This document shows, piece by piece, positions 54,501 through 64,000 of a stretch of 64,000 nt of DNA. The notes beneath the pieces are model-generated. The model worked only from the letters and a program-made list of their open reading frames with translations, did no database searches and was not told the DNA's origin. A program made the translations under genes and the position numbers. Each line of letters opens with the position of its first letter. The first letter of the stretch is position 1. The DNA lies in the NCBI GenBank assembly GCA_907165275.2, contig OU015658.1:1686501-1750500 (forward strand), written 5' to 3'. The stretch comes from Zygaena filipendulae. Taxonomy: Eukaryota; Arthropoda; Insecta; Lepidoptera; Zygaenidae.

Positions 54501-57353
54501 AAAAACAAACAAAATCCATTTAAAAAAACTTAGACTTGTATTTTTGTATTTGCTGGTGGGCTGGTTTCCGCAACTCGACGTCAGAGCGCCTATTTCGCGT
54601 GTAGTGGGAATATTAATATCCATGACACCCAAGCTCCTCAAGGAAGCAGAGCAGCTTTCAAAAAAAAACTTGTTAAAATGAGCCGATTATTATCAATAGG
54701 CATGTTTACGGAGTATGAAAATCAAATTTCTATTTAGTCCGTCATTTAGATAATAAAGAAATAATAGAAACGTATATTTTGATTTTTCAAATGCATGAAA
54801 AAATACTTAGCACATCGAAAGTTTAGAAATGAGGGCTCGTGCCGTATAACGTCGTATAAACTGTAGCACAACGTGACGTCACGCGACATTTCGATTTAAT
54901 GTATCTCCGTTATGTTTTGACTATGTAAAAAATAAAAAAATATCCAATCCAATATTTTTTTATTTATCTACAACTACATGACAGAACTAAAATTTTGTTA
55001 TCTAACCCATTATCCATTAGCATTGATGACTCTATTAATATTCAACTAAATAAATTAGATAAATTTGACCAACCTTCCTCTCAAGGGTGAGATCATGAGA
55101 AAATTTGCACCTATCACCCTTTGTGCACTGGCCTTGTTTGAAGAATGCGCATACCACTGATTTGGGGTCCGTGCCTGCATATTCAAAAATATAAACAAAA
55201 TTAATTATGTTCATTATGATAATGACAATAAAATCATGATAAGAAATTTTAATATTTACTTTACTGTTTGCATCTTTGCACTGATTTATTACTATAAATA
55301 TGGCAATTTTAGTCAATGTGCTTAATTATACATCATTGCAATTATACATTGTTAAGTACAATGTAAAACAAAAAATATCATACATATACCGCTGCACTGG
55401 TGGTATGGTGGGGTATTTTTAGGTGCCAAATGTTGGTATGAAATGGCAGCCACATTTACAAGTGTCCTCGAATACCTTACACACCCATTTATTATTACTT
55501 ATTTTGCCCATCCCACTCTCAATTTATTTTTAAATGACCTCTAAGAAAAACTAAAGTGACACTAGTTTCATATACCTACTCTAATAACATTATGATAAAA
55601 ATAATGGGCATGTTGACTAATTTTTATTTTTTAGTCCGTCTTGTAGATTAATAAAAAATATTGGACACGTATTTTTTCTTTTTTTACGTAATCAAAAAAT
55701 AACGGAGATATATTGAGTTGAAATTTCACGTGACGTCACTATTCTGACAGTTTGTATGGCGGTTTTGCGGTTAGTGACGTCACGACCTCCTCATCCTAAA
55801 CTTTATCTCTGTATATAAAAAAGCAAAAAATACGTGTCTATTGTTTTTTTATTTTCTAACTGACGGACTAATTAGAATTTTGATTTTTTTACCCAGGAAA
55901 CTAGCCTATTATATATCTGTATGCATCACCTTTTTCTACTTTCTGTGTCTGTACGGGCTTGAACAGCAGGGCCAGTTCCTTCTGCTCTTTCAGTTTTTGC
56001 TCTTTCTCCTTCTTCTTGTCTTCTACAGGCTTGGCTGGGTGGATGCCACCACTTTTGACTTGCTTCTCTACTTGCTGGATAAACTTCTGCTGCTTGGCAC
56101 CTTTTTTGTTTTTGAGGCCAAATGTTTTGTCCTTTATTGAAAGTAAAATCATTTAACACACATTTACACAGTCAAGATTACTTACTAATAGATATTCTAT
56201 CAAATTCCAAATGAGCTTCAGTGGAGCTAGGGTCTGACAGACATTGATTATTATGATCTGAACCCTAAATCTAGCTGCTAGCTGGTTTCACTTTTATTGA
56301 TATCGGGATAACTCTTCTACTATACCCTACATTCAGAAAACTCACCCTCTAACTGAAGGTCGAGACTCTCTACAGTGTGTATGAAGCGACTCCTACAGTA
56401 CTTCGGTTACGTGAACAGACGAGAACCTGACAGCCTGGAGAGATTGATTGTTGTCGGGCACGTGGAGGGCAAGAGGGGCCGCGGAAGATCGCCATCGCAA
56501 TGGACGGACATGGTGAAGGAGGCCACGAAGTGCAACATCCAGGCATCCATGCACCAGGCGGAGAATAGGGCTGCCTGGAGAGCCCTGGTGAAACGTGTCG
56601 TCACCCTCAGCCATGAGGAATCGACTAAGAAGAGAGAACTGAAGGTGCAGTGATTGGGTAAGAATGGTAGAGGCCTGAGCCTTAACTTCTGGCAGGTATG
56701 TGTCCCGTGGTAATTTCAGAGTTCCTGTGGGAATTCGAGGATAAAGAGTACCCTATGTCCTTTTCTGTATACCTGACAACGTGCATGCAAAATTTCATGA
56801 TGTACCATTGAGCCATTGAGGTGTGAAAGCGTAACAAACAAACTCATTTTCACATTTATAATAGTAGTAAGAGTTTAAAATTTTTGTTTATTTCTTCTAT
56901 GTTTGACTGTGCATCAAATAAAAACTACAAGATGAATTTGAATAAAAATTAGCATATCAGTAGCTTAAATCCTTAAATCCTGGGTAAACATGTAGTACCT
57001 ACATCTTTTAGTCTGGTACTTATATCAGCTATTGAGGGGATCCGAAATTCACCTTGGTGAAACAACAGAGATCAGCTAGTTTATCTTATAAGTCTGCAAG
57101 CGTAACAGAACAAGGATATCATAGTATTTCACAAAAAACTAATTTTCTAACTGTTGTAGGTAGGTAAGGTAGGTAGGTAACTGTACAATCGGTGAACAGA
57201 TGGACCGACCAAATAGAACTTTGCGCGAATGATTAGTAAAAATATATATAAAGAGAAATTTTTACTTAAGAATTGAATCACCTCAATGACTTTTTCTTTT
57301 TTCTTCTGCTCAGTCTTCTTGTTTGGTCCAGCAGGCGCTTTTTTCGGCGGCAT
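51565..57353 (-). CDS. ZC3H15: ZC3H15 (DFRP1), CCCH zinc-finger partner of DRG1, 7 coding exons
   Basis: Coding exons on the minus strand are 57282-57353, 55930-56131, 55074-55174, 54364-54498, 53539-53805, 52672-52905 and 51565-51789; 411 residues (human 426). The N-terminus [20 protein letters not shown] and [18 protein letters not shown] are family hallmarks. CCCH finger 1 is Cys100, Cys108, Cys114, His118 ([11 protein letters not shown]). Finger 2 is Cys172, Cys190, Cys196, His200 (CKHFLEA..CIYRH). The DFRP core follows ([29 protein letters not shown]), then SGREMFSF and an acidic C-terminus ending LQNLDLED. The family binds and stabilises the DRG1 GTPase and associates with ribosomes. 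Exons 6-7 are very GC-rich and Ala/Gly/Asp-rich, while exons 1-4 are AT-rich. The introns are packed with repeats, one lying 20 bp from exon 6. Confidence 0.94.
52160..52295. repeat. Partial MITE related to 44850-45150
   Basis: GTTCCGATATGTACTGCGAC then GGTTTTATAAAATTGA and AGGATTAATTTAAAA match sequence at 44851-45140. In ZC3H15 intron 6. A CRE palindrome lies just outside at 52145-52152. Confidence 0.45.
52385..52575 (-). repeat. H-family repeat, antisense
   Basis: GTGGTTTCACCCGCGTTAAT at one end, AAAAATCCATTCAGTAGTTT in the body. In ZC3H15 intron 6. Confidence 0.5.
52926..53138 (-). repeat. H-family repeat, antisense, adjacent to ZC3H15 exon 6
   Basis: CTGTGCCCCGCGGTTTCACC to ATTTATAATATTAGTAGGAT, nearly full length. 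It leaves only 20 bp before the exon 6 acceptor at 52905, so branch point and tract may lie in it. Confidence 0.65.
53364..53435 (+). repeat. Short tandem repeat (AAATAGGGATAGAACCACA)
   Basis: Three imperfect units of AAATAGGGATAGAACCACAT within 70 bp, in ZC3H15 intron 5. Confidence 0.55.
53860..54130 (-). repeat. H-family repeat, variant subfamily
   Basis: GGGAATTCCCGCGGGAA start, then AAACCTTCCTCATGAATCAC and GACAGCGGGAAGTGACTTTG. Matches the variant body near 2.7 and 59.5 kb. In ZC3H15 intron 4. Confidence 0.5.
54705..55010. repeat. C-family dispersed repeat, copy 6
   Basis: CRE palindrome at 54874-54881. In ZC3H15 intron 3. Confidence 0.6.
55605..55905. repeat. C-family dispersed repeat, copy 7
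   Basis: Complete copy with clear inverted ends (TTTTTAGTCCGTCTTG / CTAACTGACGGACTAATTAG). Two CRE palindromes, 55731-55738 and 55775-55782. In ZC3H15 intron 2, ending 25 bp before exon 2. Confidence 0.65.
56363..56653 (+). pseudogene. LINE ORF C-terminal remnant (RTE-type)
   Basis: The plus-strand frame reads [39 protein letters not shown] and [13 protein letters not shown], ending at a TGA at 56651. This tail is characteristic of RTE-like non-LTR ORFs in insects. No RT domain remains. Antisense in ZC3H15 intron 1. Confidence 0.75.
56697..56872 (-). repeat. H-family repeat, antisense, diverged
   Basis: TGTGTCCCGTGGTAATTTCA to TCACATTTATAATAGTAGTA; the hairpin is decayed. In ZC3H15 intron 1. 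Confidence 0.5.
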
Positions 57354-58650
57354 GGTTACTTTCTCGAAACTTCAAACGACCACAAAAATGCTATATTGTA
57401 TGATCAGTAATCACTAACTAAACATCACCAACATTTATTAACACGATGCGAAAACAGAAAGAGGTGTCTTTAACTAGCCAAAACTAAACTGTTCTGCCTA
57501 CACACTACACAGCGGAGTTTAAAAATTGTCTTAAAAATAAAAAGGAACAGTGTTCCTACCGTGGGGTTCCAAGTTCCGACAAAATTCGACTTCTGAGTTG
57601 TCAAGTGTCAAGTGTCAACTCAGAAGTTGTCAATTCTGTCTGTAGGGGTGATTACGAGTAAACACAAAACTTACTCGATATTCTTTTTTCGATTTCAAGT
57701 ATCGATACTATGGCAGCAATTAATAATTATTAGTATCAAGTACTAGACATTCACAAAACATCACCTTTTAGTGTGAACTATGATCTGATAACGGTATTTA
57801 CGAAAAATTACTTAACATTCAAACATTACGTGTCACTCAAAAATTACTATCATTCAAACATTACGCGACGTGTTTTTTTGAAAATGGACCTTGTACGTTT
57901 TTTTGTTTTTGGTCATACCCTTCAACTGTTTGAGATATTACAGTGTGATTGTGATAGTGATTGTTCTATATACATTATATTCTCTTGCGTAATGGTTTAT
58001 GTCGATTTACCTCGCCATGGATATCACACAGTTGACCAAAAGCGACGACGTGTTGAATTCAAAAGTCAATGAGGTGTCAATATATATTTAGCCAATCGAG
58101 CTTTCAAAGGCAATCAATGAGAGGATTTAAATGTTCCCAATGTTCCCAACGATATACAAACACTAATGAATGTTCTTACACGTCATTGTCAGTGCCTCGG
58201 TGCCTTATGGGATGTTGTTTCCAAAACTGGCGAGACAAGAAGTCCTTATGACAAGCAAACATCTTTAAAAATGATTATTTTTAAGGAGCACCTCAAAAAC
58301 TGAGTTTTTTCTTAGTTTTCGTTCTTTCATTTTATAAATGCTGACTACTATTGTTATTTTAAATTATAATTTTATTCTACAAAACCATTGACCGTAAGTA
58401 CTATCGATATCAGGTAAGTATCGATACTTTACGACCAAAGCAGTATCGAGTAAAAGTATAGATACCTAAGTGGTAACATCCCTAGCTAGGTGCCAAGCAA
58501 GTGCCAACTCATTTGTTGTCAGTTTGACTTTGGCAGTTGCACTTTTTATATTGCGTGATCATGGATATTAGCTTTTTCGGTAGCTTTGTCCAGTGTTCCC
58601 AACTCAGAACAATATCTTCTGAGGTTCCCAACCACCGAGGCACCGACTGT

Positions 58651-58745
58651 AGGTGTGCGTTCCGTGGGTTTGGGCGTAGTTGTTCGGTTAAAATTTCACT
58701 CGTTTGATTTGCAACCAAGCCACGGAGCGATCGAAGTTCGAGATC
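58651..58745. repeat. Fragment of the MITE at 16894-17401
   Basis: GTGTGCGTTCCGTGGGTTTG then AACCAAGCCACGGAGCGATC matches the right arm of the 16.9-kb copy in reverse. Confidence 0.55.
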
Positions 58746-58965
58746 GAGTTCGACATAACTACCTGCAACGAACTTACCTAGCCATACAAGATGCTCCATT
58801 TCCTAGTCTTTGTCCCTAATGAAAAAAAAAAACTGAAACTCGTTTTCAATTTATCAATCCACGGTATCGCAAGCATCAGGTCATTAGAGAAGTGAACCGA
58901 TTGGATGTATTGATATAATGGTAGGTACCTACATCTGGGTACATCTATCCCAATATTTTTTTTTT

Positions 58966-59231
58966 AATAATAATAATAATCCACATCACAACACACAGAT
59001 CTACTTGATCCCACAGTAAGCTATTATTAGCTTGGGTCGTGGAAACCAAGCAAACGTGGTATATACTACATAGAATTACTTATATATTATACTATAAGAT
59101 ATATAAACACACCCAGACTGGAAAATGGAACCCTGTGTTCATCACACAAAGTCCACCCCCACCGGAAATCGATCCCGGAACCCCTTGATTAGCGGGTAGG
59201 CATGGTGACCTCTGCGCCAATCGGGTCGTCA
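58966..59231 (-). mobile_element. tRNA-derived SINE, second copy
   Basis: Antisense copy of the SINE at 11570-11854: (ATT)n tail at 58966-58980, AATCGATCCCGGAACC (B-box complement) and CGCCAATCGGGTCGTCA head. It truncates a C-family repeat on its right. Confidence 0.75.
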
Positions 59232-59405
59232 CGTCGTTGTATGGGGCTTATACTGAATATTGACGTCACGAGTCCCCCACCCTAAACTTTAATGCGCTTT
59301 ATCTATGTTTATTTTCATTAATTTGAAAAAGTAAAAAATACGTGTCTATTATTTTTTTATATTCTAACTGACGGACTAATTAGAATTTTGGATTTTCATA
59401 CCCTG
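59232..59405. repeat. C-family dispersed repeat, copy 8, truncated
   Basis: CRE palindrome at 59261-59268. The left part is missing where the SINE begins. Confidence 0.55.
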
Positions 59406-59590
59406 GAGAATACCCAATTCCAACCACGGTAGTTTCGAAGTTCCCGTGGGAATTCTATGATAAACTACGAGTATAGAGAGGTACGGATGTCGTATAGAGT
59501 ATAAACCTTCCTCTTGAATCACTCTCATCTTTGATGGTGAAAACCGCATCATGATAGATATTAAAAAGACCATCTTAAATTAACAATGAT

Positions 59591-62500
59591 TTAATTTTTC
59601 ATCATAATAAATTCCATATTTCCGATATCTTTATCAACAGCAGTTGTCTCATTATCACTTAAAGTAACATTCACCATTTGGCAAGTACATAAAGCATTGC
59701 AGGTATTGCAGCTGTCCACAGCCATTGCACCTTTGCTTCTTCGCTCTTTCTTTACGGTTTCTTGCACGGGCGGCTTGCAGCAAAAGTCTGTGTCTAATCC
59801 CATCCTCTCGCCATCTTCAAGAGTTTGCGGCAAATGTTGATTCAGTGTCTCCGGCAGAAGTAAGCTGGCTATTCCACCAGCTACTAGTAAAGCTCCCATT
59901 ATTATTAATGGTAGCACCAATATGTCCGATCCCTACGAAAATAATATGTAATACAAAATCAGTCTTACCTTCCTACCTCTTACTGACTTTGTTGATTCGA
60001 AAATGGAAGATGCTTACCAAATAGTTTACAAGTGGTATGAATATGGGACCCAGCATACCAAGAACCGAACTGAGACTCATGCCAAGCCCTCGCACTACAG
60101 TGGGGTATAACTCTGAGGCCATTAAGGGAAGTACGACAAATGACGACGATATTCCCATCTTACCAACACAATATAGGGCTAATGTCACGTAGGTTTCTGT
60201 AAAATATTTATAATTACCTCAATAAACATAATAATATGTATAAAGGATTTAAGATTTACGTCAGACCGAAAGTTATTACCTAACAACTAACCTTGTTGTA
60301 CCAGAAACGTTGTTAAACAAGCAATCCCACCGACCACCATGCTCATACACAGCGTCCATCGTCTGCCAAGTCTCTCCATTGATGGCCAAAGAAATAAGTA
60401 AGTAGGCAGCTCCACGATCCCAGCCAGAAAAAAGTTTAAGAACTGATCGCCACCCAATGCTGGGGCATAGTAGGACAATCCAACGTATACGCTTGTATTT
60501 GTGAACCAAATAAATGTGATAATGATTGTTTTTCTTCTCAAATTAGGTGTTCTAAATAAATCCAGTATGCCATATTTGCGTAGTTTCTCCTTTTCCAAAT
60601 CCTGTTTCGCTTTGTCAGATTCGTATTTTCGTCGGAGATGGACCATGTAGTTTGCCGGTAATGATTTACCGTTTATTCTAAAAAAACAAAAAGGTTCAGA
60701 AGAATTTCTGACTTGTTTATTTATTAAGTAATCAAGTATCTTTATCTACGTTTTGAGCGTCTATAGCGATGATTTTAGCACGAACCTCGCCATTTTTTTT
60801 AAGATAACCTCAGCTTTTTCGAACTGTCCTCTTGCTAACAGCCATCTTGGACTTTCCGGCATTGGCCAGATATACAAGAAGAAGCAGATAAAAGGAAGTG
60901 TGGTTGCAAGGGCCAAGTAGCGCCAGTCTCGGATGAGGTAGACCACTCCAGCCAATAATATGAGACCCATTGAGTAAGCGATGTTTGATATGATGGTGCA
61001 AAGAGTTCGGTAGCGGGGACCAACCAACTCTATACCTGTTAACGTACACAGTAATCTTTAAAAGGCAAGAATCAAATAAACCGAAGACGTAATACTGTAT
61101 CAGGTTAAAGGTCAGAACTAGTTTAATGTTTAAGAACTGTTGAATAGTATGTTTGAAACTTGACTGCCAAATGTCGCTTGTTAGTTTTAAAGGCATGGTT
61201 TTTTTGGTGGTAGAATCATCTTTAAGTAGGTATCTACGTGTGGTTTACTTTGCTGTAATAAGAACTTTCATGCGAACATAATTATCATTCTAAAGGCATG
61301 AGTAGAGAAAATATTCTTACCCAAAACGTAAGGAGTTGCCATTATGGCGGGCACTGTGAATCCAACTCCGATTCTAAAAATAACCCATATCACGTAGTTC
61401 TGTGCAACAGCCGTGGCAACCCCGAAGATGCATTCTATGAGGAGATAAATGAAAAAGGAGGGCTTTCTTCCAATCGTGTCCTGTAGGTAGCCAAATATGT
61501 AGTTTCCAATAATACCGCCGACCGCTAAGAGAATCAGACCCAGTGTCGGGTAGAAATCTTTGTTGCATACAAGATTCCACTGTGAAACAGAGCGTTAATC
61601 ATCTAGGTGTACTTTAAAACTATGAAAGCAAAGATAAATCACGTTCACGTTCATACATTCATGCAGTGGCGGAACCAGGAGGAGAGTAGCCGGGGTTTAA
61701 ACCTACCATGACAAATCTTAAATTTGATATTAGGTATTTTTGGGGTTACCCTTGATAAAACCTACCCTCACCAGGGTCAAACCCCTCACAACACAAAATC
61801 TTAATTTCGCCATTGCATTCATGTATATTAAGTATCGTATCAAAATCGTGCTGGGAAAGAATACTTGGATTCTTGTGGGACGTGGATACAATCGTTAGCA
61901 ATAGTCTATAGTGACGCCACCACGGTCCAGTCTGTACTAAAGAGATTATCAACTTGGCTAAGGGGGCAGATTCGTACAATATTTGCGAACGTAGGTACAA
62001 TTTAAATTCGACCTTGGCCCTTATTCACTATGACCATAATACGGCGCGTTAAGATAAAGCGCCAAAAATCGCTTTTCCCTCGTAATCAAAGAAGTTTCAC
62101 TCCAAAAAAATACATTTACAACGTTAATTATGGCATGAAGAATAATAATTTCCAATAGCAGGAGCAGCTGGAGCGTATGGGAATGCGTTTTAGAGACTCA
62201 CGTTATGGGCAAGGAATGTTGTTGGTTATAGTGAATAACGATTTGAGTTCTACGTTTGGCAATTTTCTAGTGCGAGGTGCGAGTTCCATAATATTGTATT
62301 CGTACACTCACAAACAACAGTATACCTGGTACCTACTTAACTCACCTCAGTAACAACTGTATTTTTATAAACACTTCTGTCGTAATTCCATCCATCGGTG
62401 CAAGCTACCGTCTCCTCCGCTGGGATTTCCTTCGCTACAGCCTCATTAAGGTCTCGATACTTCGTCAATATTTCGCTGTAGTTCAAACGGTACATGTTGC

Positions 62501-63023
62501 ATTGGGAGAACTGCCATTTTTCATTTTTAAGTTCTTTGGGAATACTGGAATGATTAAAGGGTTAACAATTTAGTTTCTCATTGTTTAGTTTAATACTATT
62601 TCAGTTTATTATTGTTTAGTTTTATTTTATTTCGGTTCCGGCTGAAAACCAAAGTGTGCTATCTGGATTAGGCTGAGCCGGGAGTCGGTACCATTTTGTG
62701 AACAATGCTCATCATGTTTCAATTAAGCTTATTTGGTTGCATATTGCACTTACTTCATTTTTCATTCTTCTCTCATAATATGAATTAAATAAGTTAAAGA
62801 TGGAAGGCCAGGTAAATTACCTTAGATTCTTTATTAAGTCCATATCCGTGATGTGATCGAGCTCGGGTACCCTGCACCAGTGCGCCACGTCCCCGGCCAT
62901 GAACAGCTGCGCATACGCATGAAACCCGCACGGAACCACGGCCGGCAGCAGGACCAAATACAGCACCAGTTTCTGATATCTCCCAAATTCACCAACGTCT
63001 TCCAATATTGCATCGAAGTCCAT
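59591..63023 (-). CDS. SLC22-family organic cation transporter, 7 coding exons
   Basis: Coding exons on the minus strand are 62821-63023, 62346-62544, 61321-61579, 60786-61035, 60292-60677, 60018-60196 and 59591-59932; every junction keeps phase; 605 residues. The start [18 protein letters not shown] is typical of insect Orct-like proteins. In order: first membrane helix; a large Cys-containing extracellular loop (about 45-140, with CTDGWNYD); MFS motif A variant [10 protein letters not shown] in exon 3; ESPRWLL after helix 6 in exon 4; a cytoplasmic loop; helices 7-12 through exons 5-7 ([12 protein letters not shown] closes the core). It sits in the plasma membrane and moves organic cations or zwitterions such as carnitine-like compounds; the exact substrate cannot be read from sequence. 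The cytosolic tail is unusual, with a Cys-rich stretch ([16 protein letters not shown]). Several related genes exist in insects, so I give no specific symbol. Confidence 0.92.
62015..62239. mobile_element. T-family MITE, third copy
   Basis: GGCCCTTATTCACTATGACC at the left, GTTGGTTATAGTGAATAA at the right, 225 bp, in SLC22 intron 2. Confidence 0.6.
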
Positions 63024-63057
63024 TACTTATTTCTTATTTTGAAATCTCGACTGTAAA

Positions 63058-63262
63058 TAATCCTTACTATTGTTGATGCGGAAGTAAGTTTGTTTGTTGG
63101 TTTTTACGCTTTCACGCCAACGGGCGAACCACGGGTTGAACCGATCATCATGAAACTTTGCATACACGTTGTCAGCTGGGGTGCAGAGAAGGACATAGGG
63201 TATGTTTATCCCAGAGTTTCCACGGAAACTTTGAAATTAACGCGGGTAAAACCCGCGTAGCA
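63058..63262 (+). repeat. H-family repeat, plus copy
   Basis: AATCCTTACTATTGTTGATG start, CACGTTGTCAGCTGGGGTGC body, AACGCGGGTAAAACCCGCG hairpin. Lies within 40 bp of the SLC22 ATG, so it occupies the proximal 5' region. Confidence 0.6.
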
Positions 63263-64000
63263 TAACACTAGGTAGCTCTAGCACCCGGTGCGAATCTTAA
63301 CATCGCCGCCGTCTTATTTTTGCAATTTTTGTAATTGATTCCAAAAAAATTGGGCCATGGTAAAAAGGGTACTCTTATTGAATAAGAGTGTGTGTGTGTC
63401 TGTGTCTGTGTGTATGTGAATGAATGTTTTTTTTTATTTATTGATCTATTCATCTTTAAAAAATAAGAAATGTACAAAATAGTGTGAATTCTTGTATTCC
63501 CTAAGTTTTTCCTCACACTAGTCGATTCGAGTCGGTAACATTATTTTAACAAATACGAGTTCTCGTGAAGTATCCAACACAATAATGAACGGAGATACAA
63601 ATGTGTGTGACTGTGTTTGTGTGTGTGTTTGTGTATGTGAGTCTTCATCACAATAATTATATGTCTGTGTTTTGTATAGTCTTTTATTCTCTTCTTTCGA
63701 AGTGGGGTTTTGACACTAGAATACTTCTTACCTCGTTGAAAACTAGGCGCTATGCGTTGTTTCTGGTCGCTCCATCAGTATGGTTGTCTGACTGCGGAGT
63801 GAACAATAGTAGGTTCCTGCGGGACCCTTTGGCTACCGGTATTCTACAGGATGATACAGATTTTAGAAAATGGTTCAGCTCTAGTCCGGTACCTACTTAC
63901 CTATATTTTTAGAGTGAAAGCTGTTAAGATTAATTACATACATATTATTTGATATATGTACAAAGTATGTAGTCGTGGTCAAATGTTTATAGTTTTTTTT
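63263..64000. other. Upstream of SLC22, no gene recognised
   Basis: (GT)n-like microsatellites at 63390-63420 and 63602-63640. A plus-strand open frame at 63601-63912 starts in the GT repeat and has no domain I recognise. Confidence 0.4.

Larger units (their letters stand above)
57354..59590. other. Intergenic: ZC3H15 promoter side to SLC22 3' end
   Basis: Holds the ZC3H15 5' region (tandem TTGTCAAGTGTCAA-like words at 57598-57630) and repeats listed separately. A short plus-strand frame at 57773-58072 has no recognisable domain. No AATAAA close to the SLC22 stop was found. Confidence 0.45.

Noticed and set aside
63601..63912. 103-residue plus-strand open frame
   Set aside because: Starts in a GT microsatellite and shows no recognisable domain; possibly a repeat remnant but unsupported.
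1..64000. CRISPR arrays, phage, operons or bacterial contamination
   Set aside because: No regularly spaced direct repeats; all host genes have spliceosomal introns and animal families.

Overview
The window looks like nuclear DNA of a moth or butterfly (Lepidoptera). It is AT-rich, its genes have short exons with GT-AG introns, and it is full of dispersed repeats typical of lepidopteran genomes: elements ending in a GC-rich hairpin plus CTAG, tRNA-derived SINEs, many small inverted-repeat elements (MITEs), LINE remnants and a Ty3/Gypsy-type LTR element. No bacterial operon, CRISPR array or rRNA gene is visible.

Six host genes can be assembled exon by exon with matching intron phases. (1) TMEM64-like VTT-domain membrane protein, minus strand, 3 coding exons, 9167-16490. 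(2) A mitochondrially targeted M3-family oligopeptidase homologue whose zinc/catalytic HExxH motif is destroyed, plus strand, 2 coding exons, 17694-19954. (3) DNAAF4 (DYX1C1), CS domain plus TPRs, minus strand, 3 coding exons, 22230-26263. (4) PTER (phosphotriesterase-related protein), minus strand, 6 coding exons, 27460-41497. (5) ZC3H15 (DFRP1), minus strand, 7 coding exons, 51565-57353. (6) An SLC22/organic cation transporter, minus strand, 7 coding exons, 59591-63023. TMEM64 and the peptidase homologue are head to head across about 1.2 kb; the peptidase homologue and DNAAF4 converge. The genes have unrelated functions and no shared pathway is evident.

Layout: 1-9166 has no recognisable gene, only repeats; 9.2-26.3 kb is the gene-rich left half; 26.3-41.5 kb is the PTER locus, swollen by an intact LTR retrotransposon and a 2-kb composite repeat; 41.5-51.5 kb is a gene-free block of nested transposons including a 5'-truncated LINE with a long open frame; 51.5-63 kb holds ZC3H15 and the transporter; 63-64 kb is repeat sequence.

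Most notable: the inactivated oligopeptidase-like protein; the LTR element inserted exactly at the 3' splice site of PTER exon 5, its target-site duplication copying the acceptor CAG; near-identical inverted copies of a 1.8-kb element in introns of DNAAF4 and PTER; and a dispersed repeat family that carries the CRE palindrome TGACGTCA in all eight copies. I see no convincing new multi-gene system. Exon joins and family calls are from reading alone, without alignment or transcript data.
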